Assembly: GCA_001465935.1 (NCBI GenBank)
Contig: LNKV01000003.1
Span: 1,308,363 to 1,372,362, forward strand
Reading direction: 5' to 3'
Length of the DNA: 64,000 nucleotides
Source: Clarireedia homoeocarpa
Taxonomy: Eukaryota; Ascomycota; Leotiomycetes; Helotiales; Rutstroemiaceae
The notes beneath the pieces are model-generated. The model had not been told where the DNA came from and did no database searches. It saw nothing but the letters and a program-made list of their open reading frames with translations. A program made the position numbers and the translations under genes. This document shows positions 1 through 12,400 of this stretch, one piece after another. Position 1 is the stretch's first letter, and each line of letters opens with the position of its first letter.

Positions 1-691
1 TTGCCACAGAATTCCAATTTTTGGCTTTTCTAAGTTCATCCGTAAGCTTTTGATCCCTGATTATCTTTGTAAAGAGAGCATACTAGATTGGAGTGAGAGT
101 TTTATAGGTGCACGATAGCGTCAAGCCGGGAACTTGCTCGCAAATTGATATGTGCATACTTCGGCCGGGTGTTGATGCCACATTGAAAGGAGCACGGCGT
201 GCCCTCGAGTAATAACCTTACGGATGACTTGAGCCTCCACCGCGCAGATCTATCGGCCTCAGTCCCAGGTCGAACCAGCAGGGACTGCCGCGAGACCAGC
301 TCCATACCCCGCAGCACGATCGCATCAATTCATGGTGAATAAATATAGTAGTGGTATTAGTTGAAGTGGTCTAGCAGCAGGCTCACGACCGAAAGTACCG
401 GATGTGCGTCAGTGTATACTAATAGTATAACTCTTCATCCTTTACCCGCATAGCGTTTTAATCACCTGTAAATACCATCTCCATCTGTATATTACTTAAA
501 ATCAGGTAACAAACCTCGAGATACATACGAGGTACCGCGATGTTAGATTTTGAACACTGAAGTAGAAATTTAAACCCCTCTTCCCGGCACCTATGCCTCA
601 ATAGTAGACCTAAGCCGGTGTTATACTCTACGTTTCAAAAAGTAACATAATTTTAAATAAAGGATGATCGCTCAGCAATCAGTACCTACCT
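1..691. other. Non-coding stretch before the tRNA
   Basis: I see no supportable gene here. The open frames are short and their composition is not protein-like. The stretch is AT-rich with no clear repeat. Confidence 0.5.
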
Positions 692-802
692 GTCTCTGTG
701 GCTCAGTTGGTTAGAGCGTCGGTCTCATATTACGGTATGAGGTTAATGTGATACATTAATTATGCGATCCGAAAGTCGAGGGTTCGAATCCCTCCAGGGA
801 CA
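692..802 (+). tRNA. Elongator tRNA-Met (CAT) with a 37-nt intron
   Basis: A full cloverleaf can be drawn. The acceptor stem pairs GTCTCTG (692-698) with CAGGGAC (795-801), followed by discriminator A at 802. The D-arm is 701-717. The anticodon stem is TCGGT (719-723) with TCCGA (768-772), and the anticodon CAT is at 726-728. The T-arm is GAGGG-TTCGAAT-CCCTC (778-794). An intron of 37 nt (730-766) sits just after base 37, the normal site for nuclear tRNA introns. The U31-U39 apposition in the anticodon stem is a known feature of eukaryotic elongator Met tRNA and separates it from the initiator. Mature length without CCA is 74 nt. I found no other tRNA in the window. Confidence 0.93.
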
Positions 803-1060
803 TATCATTTTTGATGCCTGATGTTTCTCAAATCGCATTGTTCGGTACATCATAAAGGTGCTGATAGATGGATTTTTTGTGGTCGTGGTGTTTGAATATT
901 TGGTGGTGGGCAGGTGGGGTTGCTTTTGTGTAGTAAATAACGATACTATATTATTCTGTGTATTGGGTTTTTGTCGGTATCTAATTTTCAAGTACTATTT
1001 TCTTAGTTGCTACTGTCTTTAATTACCTATTATCTTTATAATGATATATTGTAAATATTA

Positions 1061-1143
1061 GGAGCGGGCTCGGTAGAAGAGTGGCCCCGGCCGAAGGGAG
1101 GAAGCGGGGAAGTCGGAGGCCACCCTTCTACTGAACCCGCTCC
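1061..1143. repeat. GC-rich near-perfect inverted repeat (fold-back element)
   Basis: The left arm (1061-1086) begins GGAGCGGG and ends GTGGCC. The right arm (1118-1143) is its reverse complement at 23 of 26 positions, and all three differences are transitions. The arms enclose a 31-nt purine-rich spacer. The element is strongly GC-rich inside AT-rich DNA. It could be a miniature fold-back transposable element or a structured RNA. No convincing target-site duplication was seen. Confidence 0.6.
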
Positions 1144-1299
1144 GTTATTCCAAGGTAGTTTATATTGAGGGTTCTTGATAAGTGAGTACCTCATCGTTGG
1201 CGAAACATATTTATTCCTATCAGTGTCATTATTGACCACAAGTATATGCAATACCACATCACTTACTCAGGTATCAATTCTTCTACCCCCCTCGCGCGC

Positions 1300-1900
1300 G
1301 AAGAAAGCACAAGACAACCTGGGATAATATACTGTGCTTGATTGCTGTAATCAAACTACTCTCCCAGAGAAAACGAGATATTGTAGCGTTTTTATTACTC
1401 AGGAGTCTTTTGGGTATTGTCTTTGACTTACACCTAGAGAGAACAAGCTGATTTGGGGCAATATACTGTAGTTAATTACTGTTGTTGAAACTAATATCCT
1501 AGAGGAGCTAAGATATTAGTAGTATTTTCAATATCCAAGAGTCTTTTGGGTATTTATCGGCTTGCACGTAGAAAGCACAAGCTGATGTGACATATTGTGT
1601 TAAAATTAAGTGCTACTGTGCTGGTGTTGAAGTAATATCCTAGTGAATGTGAAATTCCAAAAGTGACGCCACTTCTGGAGAAGTGACTATTTGGGCTTAT
1701 AAATCTCACAGTGAATCTGAGATACTGTGGTACTTTTATTGTCCAGGAGTCTTTCGGGCATTGTTGTTCAAGTTATAACCTGGAGAATCTGAGATACTGT
1801 AATGATTTCTTTGTCCAAAAGTGTTCTAGGAATCAATGTTAGTTTGTTGTAGGTGGGTGTCGTTGTTGAAGTAATGTCCTAAAGAATCTGAGATATGGTG
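1300..1900. repeat. Degenerate tandem repeat array, unit about 134 bp
   Basis: Related blocks recur: a GAAAGCACAAG-like start near 1302, 1436 and 1570 (spacing about 134), a GAGTCTTTTGGGTAT-like block near 1403, 1538 and 1746, and a TAATATCCTAG-like block near 1492, 1632 and 1871. The copies have drifted and spacing widens toward the right. No coding frame runs through them. Confidence 0.55.
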
Positions 1901-2070
1901 ACAGTTTCATTGTTTCCGGGCTACTGTCAATGTCTAGTTTTGCGGGTGGATTCGGCGATGATGAATTTTTGATGGATGAATAGGTCATTTATTTACTAGA
2001 TCGATAGCTGTGATGTCAACAATTGTATTTCTGTCAGTGATTTCGTGAAAGGTGAATGCTTCTACTCGAA

Positions 2071-3187
2071 TCAATCAAGTAGTCTTCGTATCGGGGGAAA
2101 GGGGGAAATGCGTCCACACAATGATGCTTGAGGTCTGTATTTTAGGGAATTTATTAATTTTGTATAAGGCATCTGTTTGATATGAACATGCCACAACCGC
2201 GCTCCGTACGCAAAATTCCTTGGGTCTTCCTCTGCCACATTCGTAGTGTTTGCTATTCTTTTCCTCCTCCCGACCTCCTTCAGATGCACCCTGTAACTTC
2301 CAGAATACTGCTTCATTGACTCTTTTGCTGTGTGTTCTAGAAGGTAGTGCTCGATTGATTTTTGTTAGAAAATCTTACGTCTACTGCACAAGGACAGATC
2401 TTTACCTGTGATGAACTCAGATGATACTATGCATCAGCAGCGAGAGGAACTTTCCACGCAACCTTTTTCCTCTTCCTAGATGGCGTTCCGGTTCCGCAAT
2501 CTCCGGTTTATTTGAACTTTCCTCCTCATCAAGTGCGGCGATCATAATGGAACGCTATTGGCAAGTTAGTAATGCTGGCAGCTTCTTGTTTAGGGGGATT
2601 ATTCTCAATTACCTTCGCGATCACGTTGTTGATGGCTTTTACAGATGCCTGCTTACTGGCATGTGCAATCACTATAAGTCCAGTCTTTTTAACATCAGCT
2701 TCATGCACTGGGTGACCACTCAGCAGGATGTTGTATGCAAATTGGACCCTGCCATCCATGTCAAGACTCGGATGCCATTTCGGGACTCGACCGGTCTGAT
2801 TCTGAGAGCCTTTCCAGACAAGAGTTCTAAACCATAGGATACGATCTGACTGGGTTCAGAGGCACAGATTCATAATGCTCGGTGGACTTCTCCACACTCG
2901 GGTGGCCGCGTTTTGGAGAGCCTTCCAGGCAAGGGTTCAAAGTCCACTGGATAGTTTTTGGCAACATCGGTAAGTGGAACACCAGTAATCGAAACACCAA
3001 TCTTGAGTATCTTACCGACTGTCATATCAGACAATTAGCAAAATGTTGGCACACAGTCATCCCCGCCGCTTACGTCGAAACCACTAGAATAGATATCAAC
3101 GACCTCATACGTGCGTGCGTCATTCTCGGTGCGGTCCATATTACTGCCGTAAAACTTTCTGTTTCTGGGTTTCGGTGGAGAAGGTAA
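2071..3187 (-). pseudogene. Unrecognised gene remnant or uncertain multi-exon gene
   Basis: Several minus-strand frames look protein-like but do not join cleanly. One frame starting near 3030 gives a peptide with KILKIGVSITGVPLTDV and stops near 2878. A second frame, open from about 2851 to 2529, contains WHPSLDMDGRVQFAY and KKTGLIVIAHASKQASVKA. It is left by a one-base shift near 2535 for a frame with ALDEEESSNKPEIAEPE. A further frame lies at 2316-2071. No splice pair explains the shift at 2535. The stretch around 2803-2845 is an imperfect copy of 2916-2955. I do not recognise the family. A decayed gene fits best, but an unusual multi-exon gene is possible. Confidence 0.25.
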
Positions 3188-4346
3188 TTTATCGAAGTTT
3201 AGTTCTCCTTGGGGTGCTATTGTGAGAATCTTGATTTTATTTGTGGTGGGATTGTATGCTTAAGAAGTTAAGTTTGCGGCTGCATCCTGAAGGCATGTTT
3301 TTGGGTTTTTACTGGTATGAACCAGATACCATCTTCTTAAGCACAATTTTATTTGTATGATATTGAGTGAAAGCGATGTAAATAAAGAAGTTTCTGTTAT
3401 TGTCTGAAAGTTGTGGTTTGCCCATCCAAATGAGAATCAACCACCAAGGTTCCGACATCGGAAGGTGACAGGAGTTCTCTCTGGATGAATTGACAGCTCA
3501 TGGTCTCTCAGTTGAAGATCTTTAGAGCTTTACTACTGGGAACTGAAAAGACTTAAGAATGTACTATAGTGCTTACAGGCTCAAAAAGACTTACTCATAG
3601 AAGATAGGGGTAAGCTATCTACCGAACAACATCATGTGACATAACGACGGCTCTAGGTGTGACGAGACTGCCAATAAAGACACTGAATGACCTTAGAATT
3701 AACAACTAAAGAGCTAAGAGGATCATAAGGATCCGAAGGCTTATATACAAGAAGAGATCATGTGCTTAATCACGTGTATGCTAATGCATGCTAATGCATA
3801 CCTGATGTCTGACTCACCCCCAGGGAGGTCATTCCTTATGTAGCATCGTGACGATTCGGTCGGAATCATCACACTAGGCTGCCGAGACTTTTTCTGGGAA
3901 CCATCTCCAGAGGTGGTGGATAGAGTGAAGGCACTTGCACTAGCAATACAGAAGTTATATCGTGCTACCGACATTTTATTAATGTTGGAAAGACCACTTA
4001 GACAGAATACATATCTCACGGGTGTCTAGAGACCAAGGAATTCATCCACATATTTGACAGAAGAATGACGTAAAGTGGGAAGTGCAAGTGATGGCTACAT
4101 ATGCATCATGTCTCGAGTCAATCATAAATAGTTGCAGCCTGTCTTGGCGTACCGATCTTGCATTTGGCTAAGTATAATATACATTTTGCGGTCTCTGGAA
4201 ACACTTCAGATCTCTCTTCATACGGTATGCCTTCCCATATATATGGCCCATTGCTGATATAAACTAGATGTAGTGATCCCATTCCCTGACTCCATGTAAA
4301 TGCATCCGCGTCCTCATAAAGATATTCAGGGTATCCCAGTAAGCAC
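3188..4346. other. Intergenic, 3' side of the CwfJ-family gene
   Basis: No supportable gene. A short tandem doubling of GCTAATGCAT lies near 3780-3800. The part nearest 4346 is probably the 3' UTR of the minus-strand gene that follows. Confidence 0.45.
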
Positions 4347-6122
4347 CTAAAGTGTGAAATCAAACTCCTTGAATGCATTCTTAAATGCTTCTATATCTTT
4401 CTTCTCTTCATCCTCTGTCTGAGCACAATCTCTCCACTGAATTCTCTTCTCCAAGCCCAGCAACTTTGCGAGCACCGTACGACCAAATTGAAGAGAGAAG
4501 TGGACCTTCCAATCGAACGGCATGGTCAGACACTTGGTACTACCCTCTGGCACCTCATCCGTTGGCGGAGTCCAGATCCATACTCTGAAGAAATCACCAT
4601 CATTTTGACCAATTCCTGGATCACGGACTTCGAAGGCTGGATATTGAAGATTCTCAGCTTCAACGCGGAAGGCTGCTTCGACTAGACCTTTCTGAATCTG
4701 TTCCATGGGTACTGGTATGAACTGCCAATGAGTATGAACTCCGTTTCCTTTGCTGATTTCGTAAGTTACAGCCCCCAATTTGTTTCCACTGATCTTCGCA
4801 ATCATCTTCTGTAATGAGTCCTTGAACTGGTTCATCTCGGAGAATGTCTTCTGCTTCGACTCCTCCTCGGGAATCGATGCGAGTGTAGGAGAATGCGTTA
4901 GGGGAATGATTAGAGCATGTGCAGGGAAATTGACACCTTGAGCTTCATTGGTAGTGGCTGTAGTCAAGGGACCCTTAGCGATTGTTAGGTAAGCTTCCTC
5001 GCCAATTGATGAAATCAGATGGGTAGCAAGGTTTGGGTTGGAAAGACAGAAAAAACATTCTCCTGGCCCAGGTGGCGGCTGTCGCTGCCCTTTGCGACCC
5101 CGTCCGCGTTTGTAGTCATTACCACCTCCACTATATCTTGAATATGGCTCAGGGTCAAGGGCTGATCGCTTCTTTTCCTTTGGACGAGCAACGAACGGCG
5201 AGGCAGTTGTACCGACTGGTAGAGGGGCGGCGGGATCGATTGCCGACTGTAAAGTAAATGCATATAAAGCTTTCTGCTTCTTTGGATTGCCATGCGGTGC
5301 AAGCGAAATAAACCGGGTGACAGGCCTGAATTCTGGGGCGTCCGGGGTAGGATGATGGAAGAAGGGCTCTCTCTCATAGAAAAACTCAGCAGACGCTGAA
5401 AAATGATAGCGAGGTTTTAAAGCTGCGCACAAATCGGCGATGTGATCTCCACCAACGGGCTCGGCCGACTCGTCTGGAATCAGTATTTTCGAGCCAGTGC
5501 GAATGCTTGTCGGCCAAAGCGTGGTAAGAAGGATATCCGCGGTATGTGCTCCGTGCAGTGCTTTGGCATCACCAATGGTATGGAATGGTAGGTAATTCTC
5601 CTTCGATAATCCTCCTATAATGTTTTCATCGAGCTGGCCCCCGAGTGCGACAATCTTTATGCCTTCGGAGGTTTTGGTTGTAGAACGTTTGGACAGGTAA
5701 TGGAGGTTTTCGCAGATCTAAAATTGTTAGACTAGCATCGTGGAAAAGTTCGAATAAAGTTCTTACCTCCTCATCCTTTTCAATTTTCTCGATAATACGT
5801 GGAGGTAAGGGTGAAGTTCCGACTGTGAAGTATGTAGGTAGTGGGATAGTTATGTTACCCGCAAGAAGATCTGTGACTGCATCACCATCGCCACCAAAGA
5901 GATTCCCAGCAACGATGGCGATAGAGAAGTTATTCTTGGAATGTAGTGAGGTCAATTTCACAAAGGCAGGTTGCAATTGGCCGTTGATGTCCCCCAAGAC
6001 AATGCTGTGTAGCTGTTAGTTGAGCTTCATTGAAGGCTGGGCTTTACAATTCCACATGGAAATCAGGAATGAGAGAATTATTGAACAGGAAGAATGGAAA
6101 GCACTAACATTTTTGAAGACAT
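4347..6122 (-). CDS. DRN1: CwfJ-domain protein, Drn1/CWF19L1 type (lariat debranching associated)
   Basis: Spliced product of 540 residues from three exons: 6122-6109, 6004-5767 and 5717-4347 (introns 104 and 49 nt). The first coding exon is only 14 nt and gives MSSK plus two bases; joining restores MSSKIIVLGDINGQLQP, the typical start of this family. The N-terminal half is the metallophosphoesterase-like part (GDINGQL, ICENLHYLSKR, IVALGGQLD). The C-terminal half has CwfJ domains 1 and 2: a GECFFC pair, the HIT-like GVHTHWQFIPVP with its H-x-H, and the closing FDFTL. In yeast this family works with the debranching enzyme Dbr1 in intron turnover; that role here is inferred. The related Cwf19/CWF19L2 group lacks this N-terminal half, so Drn1/CWF19L1 is the better call. 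It is divergent from UTP20. Confidence 0.92.
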
Positions 6123-6413
6123 CTTGACCTTCGAGAGAAGTTCAGTATTGTTGTTGTTTCGGGTAGACATCAGCAGCAGGCATTATTCACTAAACACTTC
6201 CTCAAGAGTCTTTTTGCGACGCGACCAGAGCTTCGATAAGAGCTCATATCTTAGCGTAACACTAGTACATAGTTGGCATGGCGCTGTTTTTCTGCCGGCG
6301 GTGTGGAGAAAAAAGTGAGAAATTCTGAGATTCCAATTGCGAACGATATGCAGCCGGCCCTCACTTCACCATTTTCGCAGTACACATCGTGATTGACAAA
6401 CAACGCAGTCACG
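6123..6413. promoter_or_regulatory. Shared divergent promoter, CwfJ gene / UTP20
   Basis: The 291 bp between two opposite start codons must hold both 5' UTRs and promoters. No diagnostic motif was identified. Both flanking genes act in nuclear RNA metabolism, so co-expression is plausible but inferred. Confidence 0.5.
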
Positions 6414-9400
6414 ATGCCTGCTACTGTCTCAGGACGAATTATTAAGACCCGGAAGGGCAAAACAGGTACACTCCATCAAAGGAACCATAGATGGGAGTCC
6501 TTCACATCCAAAATCTCGAAATTGAATTCGCTGGACCCTATACGACGAGTTCGCCGCCACGACCTCGACACAGAAGATACATCTGTCACAACTTCATACC
6601 TGAAAGCTGGATTGGAAAAATGGGCAGAACTGAATCTTGCAGAAGGGTTCATTTCCTTCTCCCAGGAAGTCTTACCCTTATGCGACAGCCTGGCGCAAAT
6701 TTTACATTTCGAAGATAAGATTATGGGTGTTTTTGTTAGCTATATCGAAAAGAGAGAACGGGAATCCTTAGAGCCACTATTGGAGTTGATTACAGACTTT
6801 GCGCACGATTTGGGACCTCGATTCGAAAGACATTATGAAAAAGCTTTAAAATTGGTCACATCAATACCAGGCACCCCTCAAGATGTCGCAGTCATCGAAT
6901 GGAGCTTTACGTGCCTTGCCTTCCTGTTCAAATATTTATCGAAACTTATTGTGCCGGATTTGCGTCCAACTTACGACCTCGTGGCACCTCTACTTGGAAA
7001 ACACCGACATCCTCCACACATCGCGCGGTTTGCTGCAGAAGCCATGAGTTTCCTGGTTAAGAAAGCTGCAGCTCCTGCTCATAGGGAAAGGGCTCTTCCT
7101 CTGATTGTTCGTCACGCGAAATCCGACCTGTTAAGTATTACGGGAACTAAAGAGTTTGGTCTGTATTACCATGGGATAATGACCTTGTTCGCCGAGGCAA
7201 TCAAAGGTAATGGAATGAGTGCACACACCACTGGCTCATCGACTTTCACCTGTCTATATTCAGTTCTTGAGGATAGCGATTTCACACCTGGCGAGCCATC
7301 ACCTTGGTTGGACGTTATATTCGGTGTCTTGACCAGCATCATTCATCATACCACTGCCGAAACATTCAACGAAATTCTTGAAATAGTGTTACATCAAGCA
7401 AAGACTGGAGTAGATGTGTTTGCGGAATCGAAAACTATGTTTAATCTCAACAAAATACTTCTATCTGCTCGGGCTATAGGTATAGTGGCTGGAGTTCGGC
7501 GAGCATCAAGAGTCAGAGATTGGCCAGTTCTCTTACAGGTTTTGGCAGATATAATTCAAGCGGTGTCTAAGAATGCTTCTTTCTTGGCTACTCACACAGG
7601 ACACCTTGATCTGTGGAGACATTTGATATCGAGCGTATCAATTGCGCTTCAGTATGCGCCAATGGATGCTGTAATTCCATTTATCTCTACTTTCATGGAC
7701 TCTCTAACCAAAGATCCATTCGCGAAATGGTTTCTGACGTTTTGCTCATATTTGTCACAAGGAGAAGCCAACAAATTTCGCACAATCGCATTACTTTACT
7801 TTCAGAGGTTAGTCTTTAGATCATTCATTTGGTATAGCTAGCTAATATATCCTAGATTTGTTGTGACACATTGGTCAGATGCCGAAAATTGTGACACTCT
7901 ATGTGTGTTATTACCTAGAATGGTTTCCTCTGGTGTACTGCCGAGTCGTTATGGGAAGGATGGTTTCAGTTTACCACAATCGTGGCAGGACCAAATCGTC
8001 AGCAAATTTGAGCGTCTCGAAGTTCAGCCTTTCCCGGAACAAGCTTCTCCTGCCGTCTATAACCGTAGCCCCAGCACGTGGCATGATCGATGCTTGCCTA
8101 AATATAATGCTTTATTGGAGGTCCTGGAGTGTTGTACTGTACATCCATCAACAAATGCGAGAATTGCGGAGATTTTGCTTCGGAAGCTCAAACTAGCACT
8201 AAGGCCTTCTTCCTGCCTCGCACCAGAGGAGGCACATTTTATTGTTGGGCGCGGATTTAGTGCTTATTGTCGTATGGGCAAAGGAGCTGGTGAGGTGGAC
8301 TCTTCTTTAGAGCCATTATTACGTGCAGCCGCCCCACAATATGCTCGACTACCTGATTTCTTAGAGGCCCTTCTTGGCTACCAAGCAAGTCTCAAGGCAT
8401 CACCGAAATACAAACACGAGTCGAAAACGAAAGAATTGGCTTCCGAAACTGAGGATCTGGAAGCTGAATACGATCTTTTGGTCCGCTCCTTGGTGGAGAA
8501 CCTCTCCTCTGATTCTAGCCAGCTACGGCTACTTTCTCTGCGATTGTTGGAGCATATCAATGAGACCGACCATGGCTCGAATTCCGAAGCAATTTCGCTC
8601 ATGATCATGATAGAACAAACACCCTTGGATCTTCAGTCTGCTCGATCTGCATCTATGCACATTCGAAAACTTGCATCAATTTACCCCCATCAAACTACAA
8701 TTCCGTGGATGAAATACGCCATTCCCTCCTTTTGTTTCGGCATGCTGACAGTCAAGATGGCTCAGATTTGGGACGATACTAGTGCTGCGCTCAAAGAAAT
8801 CTCCGAATCGAAGGTTGGCGAGGAAGCAGTTGCATCATTAGCTTTCAAGTGGCTGGAGACGCCCTCCATAAGGTGGAGTGGCTCACCTAAAGCCGCGGAG
8901 AAGGATCAGAACAACGGCTTGACGGATTTTGAGTGCTCCAACATGATAAAGCTAGACCAGCTTGCACAGGATGCTGCGTCCGAAGTCCTAAATGCTCGTG
9001 ATACTATGCTACGAAAGTTTGAGGTTGCTCAAAGCTTGGTTGGTTCTCAACCCACTACGGCAAGGTCACAGGCACTCCGCGTCCTAGCTGCAGCACCCAG
9101 TATTGCTGAACGACGTTCCAGACAGCTTATTCCAATGTTTCTTTCCTGGGCTGGCAACATACCTGATCATAGGGACGTGACCGGTGATGATGAAGAGTCG
9201 GGACCAAGCGACTGGACAAGGAGAGACCAGAAGGGTCTACTAGATATCTTAGGACTCTTTGTTAATCCTAGGTCTCTTTTTAAGTCAGAAGAGGTGTATG
9301 AAGCGCTACTGCGGTTGCTTGCTAATGGAGATATCGAAACCCAGAAATCTGCTCTAAAAGCCATTTTGACTTGGAAGGATAGCAGTGTAAAACCTTACCA

Positions 9401-12400
9401 CGAAAACCTGTCGAATTTGCTTGACGAAGCTCGCTTCAAGGATGAAATCACAGTTCTCCTTCAAGGTCAGACCGCTATTCAACCGGAACACCGTGAGGCC
9501 CTTATGCCAATCCTCCTTAGATTGCTTTATGGACGAACAATTTCTCGCAAGGGCGCGGCAAGCGGGAAGCAAGGCCTCGAAGCAAGGAGATTGACAGTTT
9601 TAAGAAACTTAAGCACCGATGATATTGGAGGGTTCTTGGACATCGCGCTGGGCGACTTGAGAGACCTCGAGTTAATCAAGGATGGAATGTTGCAGCAGTA
9701 CATTTTTGAGAAAGAACTTCTTGATGCAAGAAAGCAAGTAGGTTTTATGAACATGATGGAGGTGGTTCTGAAAGAACTGGGAACAAAAGTCGAGTCACTT
9801 GTAACGAAGGTCCTGGGGGCAGTTCTGTATTGCTTGGTGGTAGCATCCAGGCAGCTTCGCGATGAGGCACCTGATGATAGTGATGGAGATGAAACAACCA
9901 GCCAAATATCGTTGTTGAAATCCGCTCGCCAGACTGGTTTGAAGTGCTTGGTTCTCCTATTCAATAACGCTGCAGACTTTGACTGGTCACCATATGTCGA
10001 TGTAATCGTTTCGGAAGTCGTCGAGCCAAGGTTAAATAACCTTCCTATCGAGACTGCTCAAGGAGTATCAGGCACCCTCAGGCTGTTTTTCACATGGTCA
10101 AGTTCATCCAGAACAGTGCTTTTACTCGGCAGCCACCCGCAAATCTTACCAAAGGTAGCAGAGTGTTTACTTCCTCCCAAGTCCAAGGATGAAGTTAAGC
10201 TATTTGCTCTGTCGATTATAAGAGGTGTCGTTAAATGTGCGAAGGCGGATACTATCAATAGCAACTCGGAATTGATAAAGAAGCTTTTGGAGCCCAACAT
10301 GGATCACTTCCTTGTACAGCTCGGCGGTGTTCTTCGCAACCACCAAGATCTGAGTAAAGACTTACTTGAAGGCTGTGTAGAAGCTGTTTCGGAGTTAGCA
10401 CCATTCGTCTCGAACTCCACACAAGCCCGGAATTTGGTAGATGTTTCGGTGTTTCTGCTCGATCAACCTTCACGAAGAGTTTCACCAAGAACGAAGGCTG
10501 GGTTACTTTTGGTCCTTGAACGTTTTGTCCCTCTTTACAATCTTCAAAATGATGCGGAGCTTAAAGACAGGGTCTACCGAACCATCACATCACTGTTTGG
10601 GTTCTTCAAGGACAAAGCTAGTCGTGAAGTTCTATCTCACGTGCTGCTTGTGTATTCATTTACGGATCCCGTCTTGAAAGAAATTGCTGAATTGTGCAAG
10701 GATCTCAATTCCTTTGTCGAGGGCCGGCTGGATGAGCCTGACTACAATCGACGGCTGAAGGCCTTCAACGTTATAAATGGGAATAAAGATCTCAACTTTA
10801 CTGCTCACCAATGGATGCCTCTACTTTACAACATGTTGTACTACATCAAGCACGAGGAGGAGTTCGGAATTCTTTCTTCGAACTCTTCGGATGGTGTATG
10901 CCGATTCATTGATGCAGCAAGTGCGGCGAAAGGGACTTCGGACTTTGTCCCATTCGAGAATATGCTTTCGGGCATTGTTATTCCGGCTCTGTTCGCAGGC
11001 GTTAGGGAACCCTCGGAAATAATTCGTCGCGAGTACATGAAAGTCATGGCTCATCTTATACGACTGTTTCCAACCTGGCCCGAAGTCAGCGATATGCATG
11101 GTCTTTTGGCTGGCGAGGATGAGTTGGAAAGTTCTTTCTTCAATAATATCCTCACTGCAGGCAAAGGGCGGCAATCTAGTGCTCTTGGCCGACTCGAAGC
11201 AGCGGCAGAAAAGCGGCAGTTAAGTAGTAATAACGTTAGCCACTTCTTCATACCTTTAATCGAACACTTTATCTTCGATAGAGCTGAGGGAAATGAAGCC
11301 CACAGTCTGGCAGCCGAAGCAACCACGACCGTTGGTATTCTTGCGGGTTCACTGGAATGGCAACAGTACCGTGCTATGCTGAGAAGATTTATAGGGTATC
11401 TACAGTCAAAGCAAGAGTTGGAGAAGCAAATAATTCGTTTGCTGGGTAGAGTCATTGATGCTTTGACGGCTGCAGCTCAGCCTCGAGACGATTCGGAAAT
11501 GCAAGTTGATGACCAGCAGGAGCAAAGCACACTGGCAAAAACCATACCAAAAGAAATGAAGCTTTCGGAAGATCTCACTTCGAACATACTCCCTCCTCTG
11601 ATGGCTTACCTGCACGAGAAGGATGAATCAACCGTCAGCTTGCGTGTGCCGATTGCTGTCATCATTGTGAGGCTGTTAAAACTGTTGCCACAGGACAAGA
11701 TGAACGAGCGACTTCCAGCGGTTCTCACTGATGTTTGTCACATTCTCAGGAGCAAAGCGCAAGAGTCTCGAGACATGACTAGAGACACATTAGTGAAGAT
11801 TTGTGTCATTCTCGGACCTTCGTGCTTCGGATTCGTGTTGAAAGAGCTGAGAGGCGCCTTGGCTCGAGGTTACCAGCTTCACGTGCTTTCATATACGATG
11901 CATTCTATTCTTGTTGCCACGACACCGGAATACGCTCCTGGGGACCTTGACTATTGCTTGCCTTCGATTGTTGCTATCATCATGGATGATATCTTTGGCG
12001 TGGTCGGCCAAGAGAAAGACGCTGAAGAATACACAAGCAAGACGAAAGAAGTGAAGAGTAGCAAAAGTCATGACTCCATGGAGCTAATTGCCAAAACCGC
12101 CACTCTGAGTCGGTTGACAGATCTAGTGCATCCAATTCGAGTTTTGCTAAAGGAAAAACTTAACATCCGTATGGTTCGTAAGATCGATGAACTTTTAAAC
12201 AGGATCAGTAATGGGCTACTCAAGAATCCGGCCGCAGAAAGCCGAGACAGCCTCATCTTCTGTTACGAAGTTATAAAAGATGTCTACAACAGTCAAAAGC
12301 CCCAAGAAAAGATCAAGGAGGATTACAAGCTCAAGAAGTATCTTCTTCAAAAGGGCGCCAAGAAGGGTGGAGACCGTGGTGCAACAACGTTCTACACCTA

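Noticed and set aside
2421..2837. Plus-strand 138-codon ORF
   Set aside because: It lies antisense to a minus-strand frame with better protein composition and has no recognisable motif.
4118..4378. 86-codon minus-strand ORF after the CwfJ gene
   Set aside because: It overlaps the last codons and 3' flank of the gene in another frame and has no independent support.
5015..5377. 120-codon ORF overlapping the CwfJ gene
   Set aside because: A shadow frame of exon 3, whose own frame carries the conserved family motifs.
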